From Thermococcus sibiricus MM 739 (GTDB lineage: Archaea > Methanobacteriota_B > Thermococci > Thermococcales > Thermococcaceae), in the NCBI RefSeq assembly GCF_000022545.1, contig NC_012883.1, positions 1,728,276 to 1,792,275 of the forward strand: a DNA stretch of 64,000 bases, written 5' to 3'. Positions 1-8,912 of this stretch are shown here, one piece after another. The position numbers were made by a program, and so were the translations under genes. The notes beneath the pieces were generated by a model. It had not been told where the DNA came from. It saw nothing but the letters and a program-made list of their open reading frames with translations, and did not search any database. The stretch's first letter is position 1. Each line of letters starts with the position of its first letter.

Positions 1-1218
<1,218 letters not shown>

Positions 1219-1306
1219 GTCTTCTTCTTTTCTATCCATTTTAAGTGTGTGGAGTCCTTTTCCATAAATCTAAAATACACTAAAGCTAAACTATTTTGGT
1301 GATCTT

Positions 1307-2194
1307 ATGCGCGGAGTTGTAGTACCTCTGGTAACACCCTTCAATGAAGACTACTCCATTGACTTTCCTGCCCTTGAGGAGCACATAAATTACCTCCAAA
1401 AGATTGGAGTCCATGGAATTTTCATAAACGCAACCACTGGGGAATTTACTAGTCTAAACAATGAAGAGAGAAAACTTTTAGCAGAAAAAGGCAGAGAACT
1501 GGTATCATCCGCTTTTTATCTTGTAGGAACTGCTTCAACAAACACTTTCGAAGTCATAGAACTCACAAAACATGCCCAAGAGATAGGAGCAGATTACGTG
1601 GTTATAGCACCCCCTTATTACTGCCCACTTAACGATGACGCCCTCTTCAAGCACTATTCAATGGTCGCTGAAAAAACAGAGATCCCGATAATTTTATACA
1701 ATATCCCCAGCTGTGCTAATCCAATGAGCGTTTCTTTAATAAAACGCCTTGCTCTCGAATATTCTAATATAGCAGGGATAAAAGAAACCATAGACAGCAT
1801 TAATCACGTCAGGAATGTGATATTTGAGGTAAAAAGAGAAAGAAAAGACTTTAAAGTCTTTACTGGCTTAGATCAACACTTTCTGAACACCTTACTCCTA
1901 GGGGGAGATGGAGGAATAATGGCCTGTGCAAACTTTGCACCTGAACTTCACCTGGAGCTTTACAAAGCCTTTGAGGAGAAAAACTTCGAAATGGCTATGG
2001 AGTATGCTCAAAAGCTCGCAAAGGTCTCAAAAGTTTATGAACTGGCCTCTTCGTTTGGATCAGCGATAAAGATAGCTATGAACATAAGGGGCTTTTCAAT
2101 AAAACCGGTTCTCAGACCACCATACATCATGGATAGAGGAGAAGTCAAAGAAAGAATAAAGCAATTGTTGACCTCACTGGAGCTTGTACCTTAG
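1307..2194 (+). CDS. DapA/NanA-family (dihydrodipicolinate synthase-like) lyase
   Basis: A 295-residue class I aldolase of the DHDPS/N-acetylneuraminate lyase superfamily. Visible hallmarks are ATTGE (residues 42-46), the catalytic tyrosine in YNIP (Tyr131) and the Schiff-base lysine in GIKET (Lys159), with [18 protein letters not shown] further on. These residues support a pyruvate- or 2-keto acid-linked aldol reaction. The true substrate cannot be read from sequence, because Thermococcales members are not clearly lysine-pathway enzymes. Length is normal for the family. The ATG at 1307 follows TTTTGGTGATCTT, a GGTGA-type ribosome site. The last 21 bases overlap the convergent end of the aRF1 gene, a tight tail-to-tail arrangement. 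Confidence 0.85.
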   Translation: MRGVVVPLVTPFNEDYSIDFPALEEHINYLQKIGVHGIFINATTGEFTSLNNEERKLLAEKGRELVSSAFYLVGTASTNTFEVIELTKHAQEIGADYVVIAPPYYCPLNDDALFKHYSMVAEKTEIPIILYNIPSCANPMSVSLIKRLALEYSNIAGIKETIDSINHVRNVIFEVKRERKDFKVFTGLDQHFLNTLLLGGDGGIMACANFAPELHLELYKAFEEKNFEMAMEYAQKLAKVSKVYELASSFGSAIKIAMNIRGFSIKPVLRPPYIMDRGEVKERIKQLLTSLELVP

Positions 2195-3421
2195 AATGGC
2201 AGCTATCCCACCAAAAGCCTTGTAGAATTGCTGACCTTCCTCAGTATCAAGGGAGATTATCTCAACCTCAGCCCCGCCTTCTTCTGCAATTTTTATGAGC
2301 TCTTCTGCCACATCCCATTTTTCAACGCTTATATTCTGGCTGTTGCACTTGGGACATGCCTTGAGGTTCTTTTTATATAGTTCAAACTCAGCCTCAGTCA
2401 TTGTCTTGAGCTCTTCCCAGCCACAGTTATTACATAAGGCTTTCACTCTAACTCTATCATAACCTTCACTCAGGAGAAGGATGTCCACGGCTCCAAGTTC
2501 GAGGGCCTTCCTCACTTCCTTTTCACCATAAGTTATAAGGCCAGTATCCTTAACTAGGTGCTTGAAAAACTGCTGAACAAGTTTTCTCTCCTTAACGGCC
2601 TCATGTTCTCTTAAGATATCACTTGCTTTTTCTACAAGCTCTCTAAGGCCATATTCCCCGTGGTAACTTATGTCCACAACACCCAGAATCCTTTTCCTAA
2701 GTTCATGGTGCAAATACTCTCCCTCAACGAACTCCTCCTTTGTAGGGCCAGGACCCCCAATAATAATCCCTTTAAGTTCGTCTTTTTCCAAGAGAGGGAG
2801 GAATACACTGCTTGCGTGTTCACCAATTCTTTTCATAAATTCATGAGCCTCTTGTTCTCTAATTCTCTCATACCTTCGAGCTGACTGGCCACCGGCCCTT
2901 GTCTTTCCTGGCACATTAGAAGTTAGATCTTCAATGACCTCTATTTTCTTCCCTCTAAGAATTCCTATTGTGGCCTCGTTCTTCTCAACCGTTATTAAAC
3001 CATAGGCATCCTTAACTCTCAACATTTCCTCAAGAGGTTCCGTAACAAAAGTCTGGTCACATCGATAAAGCCTCACGTTTAAGGGTTCCGGTGGAACAAT
3101 GGCAAATACCCTAATATCAGAAACCCCTTCCTGTTCACTCACATTACCAACAAAAAGAGCTAAACCAGTCTCTGGAGTTTGTCTGTAAAGTTTAAGGTGC
3201 TGCATGGCCCTTTCCAAGGCCCCAAGAACGTTTTTTCGAGTGGTCTTCGATTTGATGTTCTGGGCTGTTCCATATTCTTCCCTAAGCTGCTGCATGACTT
3301 TATTCAAATCATAATCTGCGGGAATATAGAGGGAAACTAGCTCAGTTGCTCGACCTCGAATCTTTTTAAGCTCCTCAACCTTCTTTTTAAGCTCATACAT
3401 TTCAGCAGACTTGTGAGACAT
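2174..3421 (-). CDS. prf1: Peptide chain release factor aRF1
   Basis: Recognises all three stop codons in the ribosomal A site and triggers peptide release. It has the eRF1-type NIKS stop-codon loop (about residues 55-58) and the GGQ peptidyl-hydrolysis motif (about 177-179). The C-terminal domain contains a CNNCGW...CPKCNS zinc-ribbon-like insertion. At 415 residues it matches the archaeal family. I place the start at the ATG at 3421, which has GAGGTGAT four bases upstream. A GTG nine bases earlier (3430) is open but sits inside the ribosome site. The gene converges with the DapA-like gene and overlaps it by 21 bases. It is unrelated to bacterial RF1/RF2. Confidence 0.95.
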   Translation of the reverse strand: MSHKSAEMYELKKKVEELKKIRGRATELVSLYIPADYDLNKVMQQLREEYGTAQNIKSKTTRKNVLGALERAMQHLKLYRQTPETGLALFVGNVSEQEGVSDIRVFAIVPPEPLNVRLYRCDQTFVTEPLEEMLRVKDAYGLITVEKNEATIGILRGKKIEVIEDLTSNVPGKTRAGGQSARRYERIREQEAHEFMKRIGEHASSVFLPLLEKDELKGIIIGGPGPTKEEFVEGEYLHHELRKRILGVVDISYHGEYGLRELVEKASDILREHEAVKERKLVQQFFKHLVKDTGLITYGEKEVRKALELGAVDILLLSEGYDRVRVKALCNNCGWEELKTMTEAEFELYKKNLKACPKCNSQNISVEKWDVAEELIKIAEEGGAEVEIISLDTEEGQQFYKAFGGIAAILRYKLQ

Positions 3422-3501
3422 GATTATCACCTCACCAATTACTCTCTTTTCTCGCTACAACCCTCTTAAAAAATTCGACTTTATAAAGATTTGGAAAAAA
3501 G

Positions 3502-3738
3502 CTAAAGATAGGATAAAAACAGCAACAGGAAAACTCCCAAAATTCCACCAACAGCCACTATAAGGAAGTTTATCAGACTCATCTCTACGTGTGCTATGCC
3601 AAGGTAGTTTAAGATCCCCAAAAGTATAAGACCAACTATTGCGTTCATTGCCATCCATTTGAGAACTGAAAACGTTAGCTTGAGAACTATCGCTGCAGCT
3701 ATTGTTAATAATACTATGAATATTAGGACATTAATCAC
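3502..3738 (-). CDS. BofA-like small membrane protein (pro-sigma-K inhibitor family)
   Basis: A 78-residue, very hydrophobic protein with about three membrane segments (residues 2-24, 30-47, 53-78). Composition and spacing resemble the archaeal members annotated as BofA/pro-sigmaK-processing-inhibitor family. In Bacillus, BofA inhibits a membrane protease. Archaea lack sigma-K, so the role here is unknown. The start overlaps the end of the HEAT-repeat gene by 8 bases, so the two are probably co-transcribed and translationally coupled. The family assignment rests on pattern resemblance only. The existence of the gene is better supported than its name. Confidence 0.65.
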   Translation of the reverse strand: MINVLIFIVLLTIAAAIVLKLTFSVLKWMAMNAIVGLILLGILNYLGIAHVEMSLINFLIVAVGGILGVFLLLFLSYL

Positions 3739-4309
3739 TCATTTCACCCCCAAGCTCTTTTATTACTTCTTTGGCAATTTCACCCAAAGGGACCCATTTA
3801 ATCCCCTCAAAAGGCAAAATAACCGCTTCTTCCACATTTACAAGCTCCGCAATTAGTGGGAGGGCCTCCTTAACTTTCAATTTTTTGAGCATCAGCATTG
3901 CAAAGGCCTTCCTGTTCCTGTCACCATTTTTAAGGATATCCATGAGCAATGGAACAATCTCATTCCTAAACATTTCTTCAGCCCATGGGAAAAACCGGAG
4001 CATAAGTTCGAATGTCTGCATAGCATTCTCTTTAACGTAAGGATCGGGATCCTCTACAAGCAAGAGTACTCTTACAGGGAGACCATCCTCGATGTATTCC
4101 ATCATTAAATCTTTGTGCCTAGAAACAAGCTCCCCAAGAAGTAAAAGAGCATCTCCTCGAAGTCCCGGTTTATGCTCATCTAAAAGCTCGATTATTGCAT
4201 CTACATATTTTTTATCCTTCATTGCAGAGATAAGAATTTCTTCTAAATCTCCCTGAGAGATCATTTTTATGACTTTGTTCTTTTTGGAACCAAATGAAAA
4301 TAACCCCAT
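3731..4309 (-). CDS. HEAT-repeat protein
   Basis: A 192-residue alpha-helical protein with repeated helix pairs such as DAIIELLDEHKPGLRGDALL, VRVLLLVEDPDPYVKENAMQ and LLMDILKNGDRNRKAFAMLM. These are typical of HEAT/Armadillo scaffolds that bind proteins. The N-terminus (MGLFSFGSKKNK) is a short basic leader and not a signal peptide. The gene heads a two-gene unit with the small BofA-like membrane protein, which it overlaps by 8 bases. A link between the helical scaffold and the membrane protein is likely from context only. No enzymatic motif is visible. Confidence 0.75.
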   Translation of the reverse strand: MGLFSFGSKKNKVIKMISQGDLEEILISAMKDKKYVDAIIELLDEHKPGLRGDALLLLGELVSRHKDLMMEYIEDGLPVRVLLLVEDPDPYVKENAMQTFELMLRFFPWAEEMFRNEIVPLLMDILKNGDRNRKAFAMLMLKKLKVKEALPLIAELVNVEEAVILPFEGIKWVPLGEIAKEVIKELGGEMSD

Positions 4310-4442
4310 TACACAACCCTATTGTAATTTTACCTTAAACTTTAAAATCATTTTCCTTAAGCTTTAAAAAGTGCATGAGAAATTAAGCCCAATTGACAAA
4401 TGGAATAGAAAACTCCACAGATGAGTTTTATGAGGTGGGAAA

Positions 4443-4733
4443 ATGCACATAAAGGAGTTCCAAGAGCTGATTAAGGAGCTTTACTTTCATAGGGATGAAA
4501 AGCGAGGGCTGGAAAAGACTTTTCTGTGGTTTAGTGAGGAGATTGGTGAACTGGCAGAGGCCCTAAGGAAAAACGATAGAGAGGCCATGGATGAAGAGTT
4601 TGCCGATGTTCTGGCTTGGCTGGTTAGTTTGGCTAACATTGTGGGGGTTGATGTGGAGGAAGCTGCAAAGAAGAAGTATCCAGGAGTTTGTCCATATTGT
4701 GGGAAAAATCCTTGTGAATGTGAGAAGGAGTAG
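4443..4733 (+). CDS. mazG: MazG nucleotide pyrophosphohydrolase with C-terminal zinc knuckle
   Basis: A compact 96-residue member of the all-alpha NTP pyrophosphohydrolase superfamily. The acidic metal-binding pattern is clear: EEIGELAEAL in one helix and EEFADVLAWL in the next. The fold hydrolyses (d)NTPs to the monophosphate and PPi, usually for house-cleaning of abnormal nucleotides. The last 20 residues carry CPYCGKNPCEC, a likely zinc-binding knuckle found in archaeal MazG-like proteins. The ATG at 4443 follows GAGGTGGGAAA, a good ribosome site. A TATA-like CTTTAAAAAG lies at about 4360-4370. The gene stands alone and is transcribed away from the HEAT gene. Confidence 0.85.
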   Translation: MHIKEFQELIKELYFHRDEKRGLEKTFLWFSEEIGELAEALRKNDREAMDEEFADVLAWLVSLANIVGVDVEEAAKKKYPGVCPYCGKNPCECEKE

Positions 4734-4757
4734 AAAACATAACCAGAGAATTTAGAA

Positions 4758-5186
4758 CTACAACAACTTTTCAAATCCATACGTCTCAAAGTCACGATCA
4801 AAAGTAAAAGCTTCCCTGATTTTCAGCCTCTCCATTATAACAAAGCTTAAGCAATCTATGACATCCATGCCCTTCTGATCTTCATACTGCTTAAATATCT
4901 TCCAAGCTTTTTCCCAGTCTTCTTCTATTTCTTTTTCAATTATCACAACCCTACTGTTGGTGTAGCTTTTATAGAGTTGAACCGCAGTTCTCTTGTTAAC
5001 CCTCTTTGAAACCCCATTAAGGAACTCCCCCAGCACCGGCCTGCCAACAACAAAGTTTATGCCGCTCTTAATGGACTTCTCGAAAAATTCTTTTGCTTTT
5101 TTATGGTTCTTATATGTTCTGCTGGCTAACGCTATCATGGCACTTGTGTCCATGTAAATCAATTCTGGTTTCACTCGCTTTGCCAT
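4758..5186 (-). CDS. vapC: PIN-domain toxin VapC
   Basis: A 142-residue PIN nuclease. The four acidic positions are present: Asp13 in YMDTSAMIAL, Glu54 in LGEFLNG, Asp108/Asp111 in MDVIDCL and Asp130/Asp132 in FDRDFE. VapC toxins are Mg2+-dependent RNases that cleave tRNA or rRNA when not neutralised by VapB. The ATG at 5186 lies inside the coding region of the upstream antitoxin-like gene once that frame is repaired, giving a 16-base overlap typical of vapBC operons. The toxin itself appears intact while its antitoxin frame is broken (see next entry). Confidence 0.85.
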   Translation of the reverse strand: MAKRVKPELIYMDTSAMIALASRTYKNHKKAKEFFEKSIKSGINFVVGRPVLGEFLNGVSKRVNKRTAVQLYKSYTNSRVVIIEKEIEEDWEKAWKIFKQYEDQKGMDVIDCLSFVIMERLKIREAFTFDRDFETYGFEKLL

Positions 5187-5421
5187 TCCACAGTCCCCCA
5201 GTCTTCCCGCTCGCTTGCATCTTCTTCAAGTTCCAAAACCCTATGGTATCCCAAATCGGGTCTTTCTGGATTAGCTTTTCCACTTCTTTTTTGTGCTCTT
5301 TTGCATATTTCTCTAAAGCTTCCCTTGCTATTTCCTTTAGTCTTTTGCCCCTCAAGATAGCGAGCATCTTGAGAACCTCATGGGTCTCGTCATCAACCTC
5401 GGTTTGAACGTGAGTTCCCAT
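5171..5421 (-). pseudogene. vapB: VapB-type antitoxin with a probable one-base frameshift
   Basis: From ATG 5421 (ribosome site GGGTGAT) the frame reads as a VapB-like antitoxin: MGTHVQTEVDDETHEVLKML, then a helical segment and DPIWDTIGF. After GGGTTTTGG the sequence departs from the family pattern and runs on to 5110, deep inside vapC. Adding one T to the T4 run gives IGFLELEEDASEREDW... and ends ...VEWQSE at TGA 5171-5173, overlapping the vapC start by 16 bases. That tail is the usual acidic/tryptophan-rich toxin-binding end of VapB. I read this as a one-base deletion or a sequencing error. If real, the antitoxin would have an altered C-terminus beside an intact toxin. Confidence 0.75.
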
Positions 5422-5515
5422 GTTATCACCCAATTGTAAGTATCACATCTAATGCTAATAAATTTCCTATTAGATGAATTGAGGTCAACAAACTATAAAC
5501 CATTAAATCGTTTAG

Positions 5516-5537
5516 AAAAAGCCGATAATCCTCGGCT
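5516..5537 (-). terminator. Possible terminator hairpin after the DUF4258/DUF2283 unit
   Basis: On the minus strand a six-pair stem (AGCCGA/TCGGCT, loop GGATTA) is followed directly by five T residues. It lies about 55 bases past the stop of the DUF2283 gene, in the right orientation. Archaeal termination depends mainly on the T-run, so the hairpin may be incidental. Confidence 0.35.
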
Positions 5538-5593
5538 CTCCATAAGAAGTTGGGGAGTTTTTAAAGAGAGCAGTACTGAGATTTAAAAAGCCG

Positions 5594-5812
5594 TTAGGTT
5601 TTTGCCTTTTGAGCTTTTGTGTACTTCTCTATCTCTCTCAAAGCATTTATTATGACTTTTTCGCCAGCATTCCATATCTCTATTCCCATTATTCTGCCGT
5701 TTTCATCATACTCTATCCAGACGTCCTCATCCACCTCATCAGTGTCAAAAATTTCCCCCTCTTTTATTAGTATGTACAGGATATCCGCCTTTGGGTCATA
5801 CCGAATCTTCAT
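5594..5812 (-). CDS. DUF2283 family protein
   Basis: A 72-residue protein with the typical DUF2283 opening MKIRYDPKADILYILIKEG followed by IGIEIWNAGE-like strands (here MGIEIWNAGEKVI). Function is unknown. Small DUF2283 genes are often found next to DUF4258 genes in archaea and bacteria, which has prompted suggestions of a toxin-antitoxin-like pair. Here the start overlaps the stop of the DUF4258 gene by four bases (ATGA), so the two are translationally coupled. The tail TKAQKAKT is basic. Nothing appears disrupted. Confidence 0.8.
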   Translation of the reverse strand: MKIRYDPKADILYILIKEGEIFDTDEVDEDVWIEYDENGRIMGIEIWNAGEKVIINALREIEKYTKAQKAKT

Positions 5813-6090
5813 AGCTCAATCCACCTCTTGTTCTCCAATCTCCTCTTAACTATCTTTTCAAGGTTCCTACTAACATCTATAACTGTCACAACTTTTATAC
5901 TTTCCCCTTCCCGATCATAAGCGATGATCAAATAGTGTCCTTCCTTTCTTCTTTCTCCTATTGCTATTTGATGAGCATTTTTAAGATCATAAAACTTCCA
6001 TTTAGGCTTCTTAAGAACCTTTTCGATCTCATCTTCCTCGATTTTTCTCTCTTTAAGTCTCTGTCTCGCATGTTCAGTGAAAGTTATCAT
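5809..6090 (-). CDS. DUF4258-like protein (RelE-like toxin fold suspected)
   Basis: I start the gene at ATG 6090, which has AGGAGGGTCGCT just upstream. The longer frame to 6153 would run through a transposon end and is unlikely. The 93-residue product begins MITFTEHARQRLKERKIEED and contains a HYLIIAYDREGESIKVVTVI strand pair, as in DUF4258 proteins, some of which resemble small ribonuclease toxins. It is coupled to the DUF2283 gene by a 4-base overlap. The TnpB element's right end sits only about 22 bases upstream of the start codon, so transcription of this pair may now depend on the insertion. Confidence 0.7.
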   Translation of the reverse strand: MITFTEHARQRLKERKIEEDEIEKVLKKPKWKFYDLKNAHQIAIGERRKEGHYLIIAYDREGESIKVVTVIDVSRNLEKIVKRRLENKRWIEL

Positions 6091-6111
6091 AGCGACCCTC
6101 CTGAGCACTAT

Positions 6112-6141
6112 CTGACCTCCTCCCCGCCCTGAAGGGCGAGG
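6112..6141 (-). repeat. Right-end hairpin of the TnpB element (possible 3' end of guide-RNA scaffold)
   Basis: Minus-strand stem CCTCGCCCTTCAGGGCGGGG with tail AGGAGGTCAG. In TnpB systems the omega-RNA scaffold ends at the right end and the adjacent flank acts as guide. If so, the guide here would start ATAGTGCTCAGGAGGGTCGC at 6111 going down. The same 30 bases recur at 18836-18865 with three mismatches. Confidence 0.55.
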
Positions 6142-6149
6142 GTTCAGCT

Positions 6150-7457
6150 TCAACCCCTTGCCAATAGCGGGAAGGTTTGAGGGGTCTCATTCAAACCCAC
6201 TAAAAAGTGGGTTTTCAACCCCTCTGGGACGGTCTTGCCCCAATTACCCCTACCCACCGTCAAACCCGGCAGGCTCGGGGTTATGGTTTTCACAGCCCTT
6301 TTCAAAATGTTGAAAGCTCCAACAAGGTCGGCATTAAATACAAGCCCCGTTGCGGGACACTTAAATAAACCCCTAACGAAACGCGCCCCCTCGTGGGGCT
6401 TCCCGCAAACGGGGCAAGTTTTCGAAGTGAAAGCCTCATTCACAACCAAAACTTGAATACCATACTCTTCAGCAACTTCCTTCAAGCGTTGAATTACTGT
6501 ATTAAACCGCCAGACGTGAGAGAGAAGATAATTCTGCTTTTTCCCCTTGTTGGAATTTCTTGCTATCTCCTTTGGATAACCAACAACTATCCTCGAAACG
6601 CCGAGATGATAAAGCCTCTCAACAGTTTGTCTCACTGTCGTGTTGATGTAGTGCCTCGCCTGAAGTTTAGCCTTTTGGTGCATTCTTGTGAGCTTTTTGC
6701 TCTTTTTTGCTCCAGACTTGTTGATTTTAGACTGATACTCAGCTATTCTTTTCTGCCAGTAGAAGGCTATGCTTTTCAGCGGTCTTCCATTCACGAGAAA
6801 ACTCTCCCCGTTCTCAACGTAAACGGCTATTAAATTGTTCACTCCAAGGTCTATGCCCGCTGGGAGATTACCTAACGGTTCTCTTGGGAGTTCTACCCAT
6901 TCTTCACCTTGAAGTTTTTTCTCGACACTTACGCTGATGTGAGCATACCACTTCCGCCTTATCGGGTCGTAAGTTATTTCCAGTCTTCCCTGCTTGCCCT
7001 TCAAGTGTATTCTCCCCTTGGACTGAACTTCCAGTCTTTTGAACTTTCCGAGGCCTTTGAGGATTATCTTGTTCTCCTCAATCCTGTATTGGTCGTTCCT
7101 CAGGACTATTAAAGGTTTCCTCTTTCCATTATCTTTCAAGTAGTCTGGTGGTTTTGGCTTGAACCACTTGGGTGATTCTCCGTTCCGCTTGGCTCTTATG
7201 AGAGAGAAGAAACTTCTCCAAGCCTCAGCGTTCTTTCTTGCTATTTGTTGGACTGTTGCCGAGCCTATCTCTGCTTTAAATTCCTCATAGACTATTTTCT
7301 CGGTTTTGAGGAAGTCTATTGGTTTGCCCTCAAAGAATTCCTGTCTGCGAAGGTAGTTCACTCTATTCCAGACTTTGGAACTAATTTGGGCTAACTCTTT
7401 GAGGGTTCTCTCGGTTTCCTTTGATGGTTGGAGTTTTAGGGTTATTGTTCGCTTCAT
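6150..7457 (-). CDS. tnpB: RNA-guided endonuclease TnpB (IS605-type)
   Basis: A 435-residue protein with the full RuvC-like triad: Asp203 in GIDLGVNN, Glu341 in VVNEAFTS and Asp377 in FNADLVGAFN. The zinc-ribbon region reads CPVCGKPH...FKCPATG, so the fourth expected cysteine is replaced and His355 may substitute, a pattern I associate with one archaeal TnpB group. TnpB proteins cut DNA guided by an RNA made from the element's right end, and so help the element persist. The ATG at 7457 overlaps the stop of the small upstream gene by three bases (ATGA-type). The C-terminus ends at the right-end hairpin. The reading frame is intact, so activity is plausible. Confidence 0.92.
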   Translation of the reverse strand: MKRTITLKLQPSKETERTLKELAQISSKVWNRVNYLRRQEFFEGKPIDFLKTEKIVYEEFKAEIGSATVQQIARKNAEAWRSFFSLIRAKRNGESPKWFKPKPPDYLKDNGKRKPLIVLRNDQYRIEENKIILKGLGKFKRLEVQSKGRIHLKGKQGRLEITYDPIRRKWYAHISVSVEKKLQGEEWVELPREPLGNLPAGIDLGVNNLIAVYVENGESFLVNGRPLKSIAFYWQKRIAEYQSKINKSGAKKSKKLTRMHQKAKLQARHYINTTVRQTVERLYHLGVSRIVVGYPKEIARNSNKGKKQNYLLSHVWRFNTVIQRLKEVAEEYGIQVLVVNEAFTSKTCPVCGKPHEGARFVRGLFKCPATGLVFNADLVGAFNILKRAVKTITPSLPGLTVGRGNWGKTVPEGLKTHFLVGLNETPQTFPLLARG

Positions 7458-7609
7458 TTTTCTTCGCTCTCAACTTTTTTAATCCAGAGCTTCATAGCTT
7501 CAGTTACAGCTACTCCTAAAGCACCTCGGATTTTCCCGTATTTTTTCTCCACGAGTTCCCTGAATTTTTTCTCAACTTCATCATCAACGGAGACATTAAT
7601 AACCCCCAT
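7454..7609 (-). CDS. Small ribbon-helix-helix-like protein encoded ahead of tnpB
   Basis: A 51-residue frame from ATG 7609: MGVINVSVDDEVEKKFRELV, then EKKYGKIRGALGVAVTEAMK and LWIKKVESEEK. A short strand followed by two helices (VSVDDEVEKKFREL, then GALGVAVTEAMKLWI) fits the ribbon-helix-helix DNA-binding fold. Its stop overlaps the tnpB start (AAATGA), so the two are translated together. The likely role is to repress the element's promoter, or to act with TnpB. That is inference from fold and position. It is separate from the VapB-like genes elsewhere in the window. Confidence 0.7.
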   Translation of the reverse strand: MGVINVSVDDEVEKKFRELVEKKYGKIRGALGVAVTEAMKLWIKKVESEEK

Positions 7610-7700
7610 CAATCAACACCAATCTATATTAGTATGGATTGATTTAAAAGCTTTTTGGGAGTGCTTTCCTGTCTCCGAGCTGAATTTCCGATTACTGCAT

Positions 7701-7736
7701 CCCCACCTTAAAGGGCGAGGCTTTCAAAAGAAAAAA
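7701..7736 (-). repeat. Left-end hairpin of the TnpB element
   Basis: On the minus strand TTTTTTCTTTTGAAAGCCTC is followed by GCCCTTTAAGGTGGGG; CCTCGCC and GGTGGGG form an imperfect stem. The outer 21 bases recur at 18821-18841. The stretch from 7610 to 7879 otherwise holds only AT-rich sequence and the promoter of the decayed vapB gene. Confidence 0.6.
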
Positions 7737-7879
7737 GTAAGCTCTTCTTATCTTAATTTAATATATTTACCTCTCTTTTAAAGACCTTTTGTTTTATTTC
7801 ATCATTCTACTGTTTCCTCCGAGCCATAAAATTAAGGGTTAAAAAGTTTAGAGGATAACCCTTATACAGCGGTGAGATT

Positions 7880-8108
7880 ATGAAAGAGATTGTGACAAAA
7901 GTCCCCAATAATGTGGACGAAACTTTAATTCAGCTTATAAGGAGAACTGTTAGAAAGGAAATTCTCATAGATTCAATGCTCAAAAAAAATTGAGAAAGGA
8001 CTTAAGAGTTCTGAATTAACAGAGGAAGACATAGAGAGAATTACCGAAGAGATCAAAAAAGAAAGAGCAAAATACTGGAGGGAAAAACTTGGACTCACTC
8101 GTAGTTGA
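7880..8108 (+). pseudogene. Frameshifted VapB-like antitoxin
   Basis: From ATG 7880 (ribosome site GGTGAGATT) the frame gives MKEIVTKVPNNVDETLIQLI, then RRTVRKEILIDSMLKKN and a stop. It breaks in a run of eight A residues near 7980. Removing one A restores ...LKKIEKGLKSSELTEEDIER and ends ...KLGLTRS at 8106-8108. The product would be an acidic, helical antitoxin of about 75 residues overlapping the toxin start by 20 bases. A TATA-like AAAATTAAGG lies about 50 bases upstream of the start. The partner toxin is also broken. Confidence 0.7.
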
Positions 8109-8518
8109 TACAAACGTCCTTTTCTCCTTCTTCAAGGCCGATTCCACTACAAAAAACTTATAAGAAAGCTGAGAGGAATTTTGGACTTATATACTCCTGA
8201 ATATGCATATGATGAACTTCAAAAGTACAAGAGCGAGATAATCAAAAAGTCCAAGTTTTCTCCTGAAAGGTTTGAAGAGATTGATTTTGGTATACTGTCC
8301 CACATAGTTATCCCAATTCCAGAAAGTGAATACATAAACCTCAAGAAGCCGCTGAGATTACTCCAAACCTTGGGGATATAGATTTTGTCGCTTTAGCCTT
8401 GAAGCTTAACTGCCCAATATGAAACAATGACAAGAAGCTCAAAGGTATCAAAAACGTGCGAGTCTTAGATACAAAAGAAGTTGTGGGGCTTCTCCAAGAC
8501 TACTCACCCAAAACGTAA
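8089..8518 (+). pseudogene. Decayed PIN-domain toxin (VapC-like)
   Basis: A TTG start at 8089 has GGAGGGAAAAAC in front and opens with MDSLVVDTNVLFSFFKAD, the first catalytic Asp of a PIN domain. The frame is broken at an A-run near 8150, after which LIRKLRGILDLYTPEYAYDE continues in another frame. It breaks again near 8345, after which EAAEITPNLGDIDFVALALK continues. There is also an in-frame TGA at 8420 where a Trp or Gly before NNDKKLKG is expected, and the end is VLDTKEVVGLL. With three lesions the gene is certainly dead, unlike the other frameshifts in this window. The tail overlaps the convergent pilin-like gene. Confidence 0.8.
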
Positions 8519-8877
8519 ACTATCGCTTTGCAAGAGTCCAAGTCGTTCTCGTAGATGCACTTGTTGTAGGCGTTTTCAAGTGTGTCCGAGTATGTAAAGG
8601 TTGAGTCGTCTATATCTTTTGTCTCTCCATTGAACTCACACTGACCGTTGGAGCAGGAGATGGTCTGGGTTTTGAGGGATTCCCAATTCCCACTGGTTTT
8701 TAAGTATTGCACTTTGGTTTCCACATTGTTTTGATAAGCCAAAAGTTGATTTTGCTCCGTAGACTTTATAGCCTTCGGAACAACGCCTTCACCAAACCAG
8801 AAAACAGTAATCAATATTATCACAAGGGCAAGGGCAACCATTGCAGAATACTCAAGAGAACCCTGGGCCTTTTTCAT
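8500..8877 (-). CDS. Class III signal-peptide (pilin-like) protein
   Basis: A 125-residue protein starting at ATG 8877 (ribosome site GGTGATTTTT). The N-terminus MKKAQGSLEYSAMVALALVI is a class III signal: a short basic leader, Gln-Gly-Ser processing region, Glu at +5 and a hydrophobic stretch. Such precursors are cut by the archaeal prepilin peptidase and assembled into pili or related filaments. The mature part is polar with two cysteine pairs (CSNGQC and C-I-Y...D-S-C). It lies just downstream of a second pilin-like gene on the same strand. Which filament it belongs to cannot be told from sequence. Confidence 0.85.
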   Translation of the reverse strand: MKKAQGSLEYSAMVALALVIILITVFWFGEGVVPKAIKSTEQNQLLAYQNNVETKVQYLKTSGNWESLKTQTISCSNGQCEFNGETKDIDDSTFTYSDTLENAYNKCIYENDLDSCKAIVYVLGE

Positions 8878-8912
8878 AAAAATCACCAAAAAAGTAAATT
8901 AATTAGGAAAGA

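Larger units (their letters stand above)
6112..7736 (-). mobile_element. IS200/IS605-superfamily element with tnpB and no tnpA
   Basis: The element is bounded by subterminal hairpins. The right end on the minus strand is CCTCGCCCTTCAGGGCGGGG followed by AGGAGGTCAG (6112-6141). The left end contains CTTTTGAAAGCCTCGCCC and then TTTAAGGTGGGG (7701-7736). Between them lie a 51-codon ribbon-helix-helix-like gene and a full-length tnpB. No Y1 transposase or serine recombinase is present, so the copy is non-autonomous for transposition unless a helper exists elsewhere. The exact ends are inferred from the hairpins and from a related remnant at 18.8 kb. No target duplication is expected for this family. 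Confidence 0.75.

Noticed and set aside
6093-6153. Longer N-terminus for the DUF4258 gene
   Set aside because: The added codons translate the transposon right end; ATG 6090 has a proper ribosome site.
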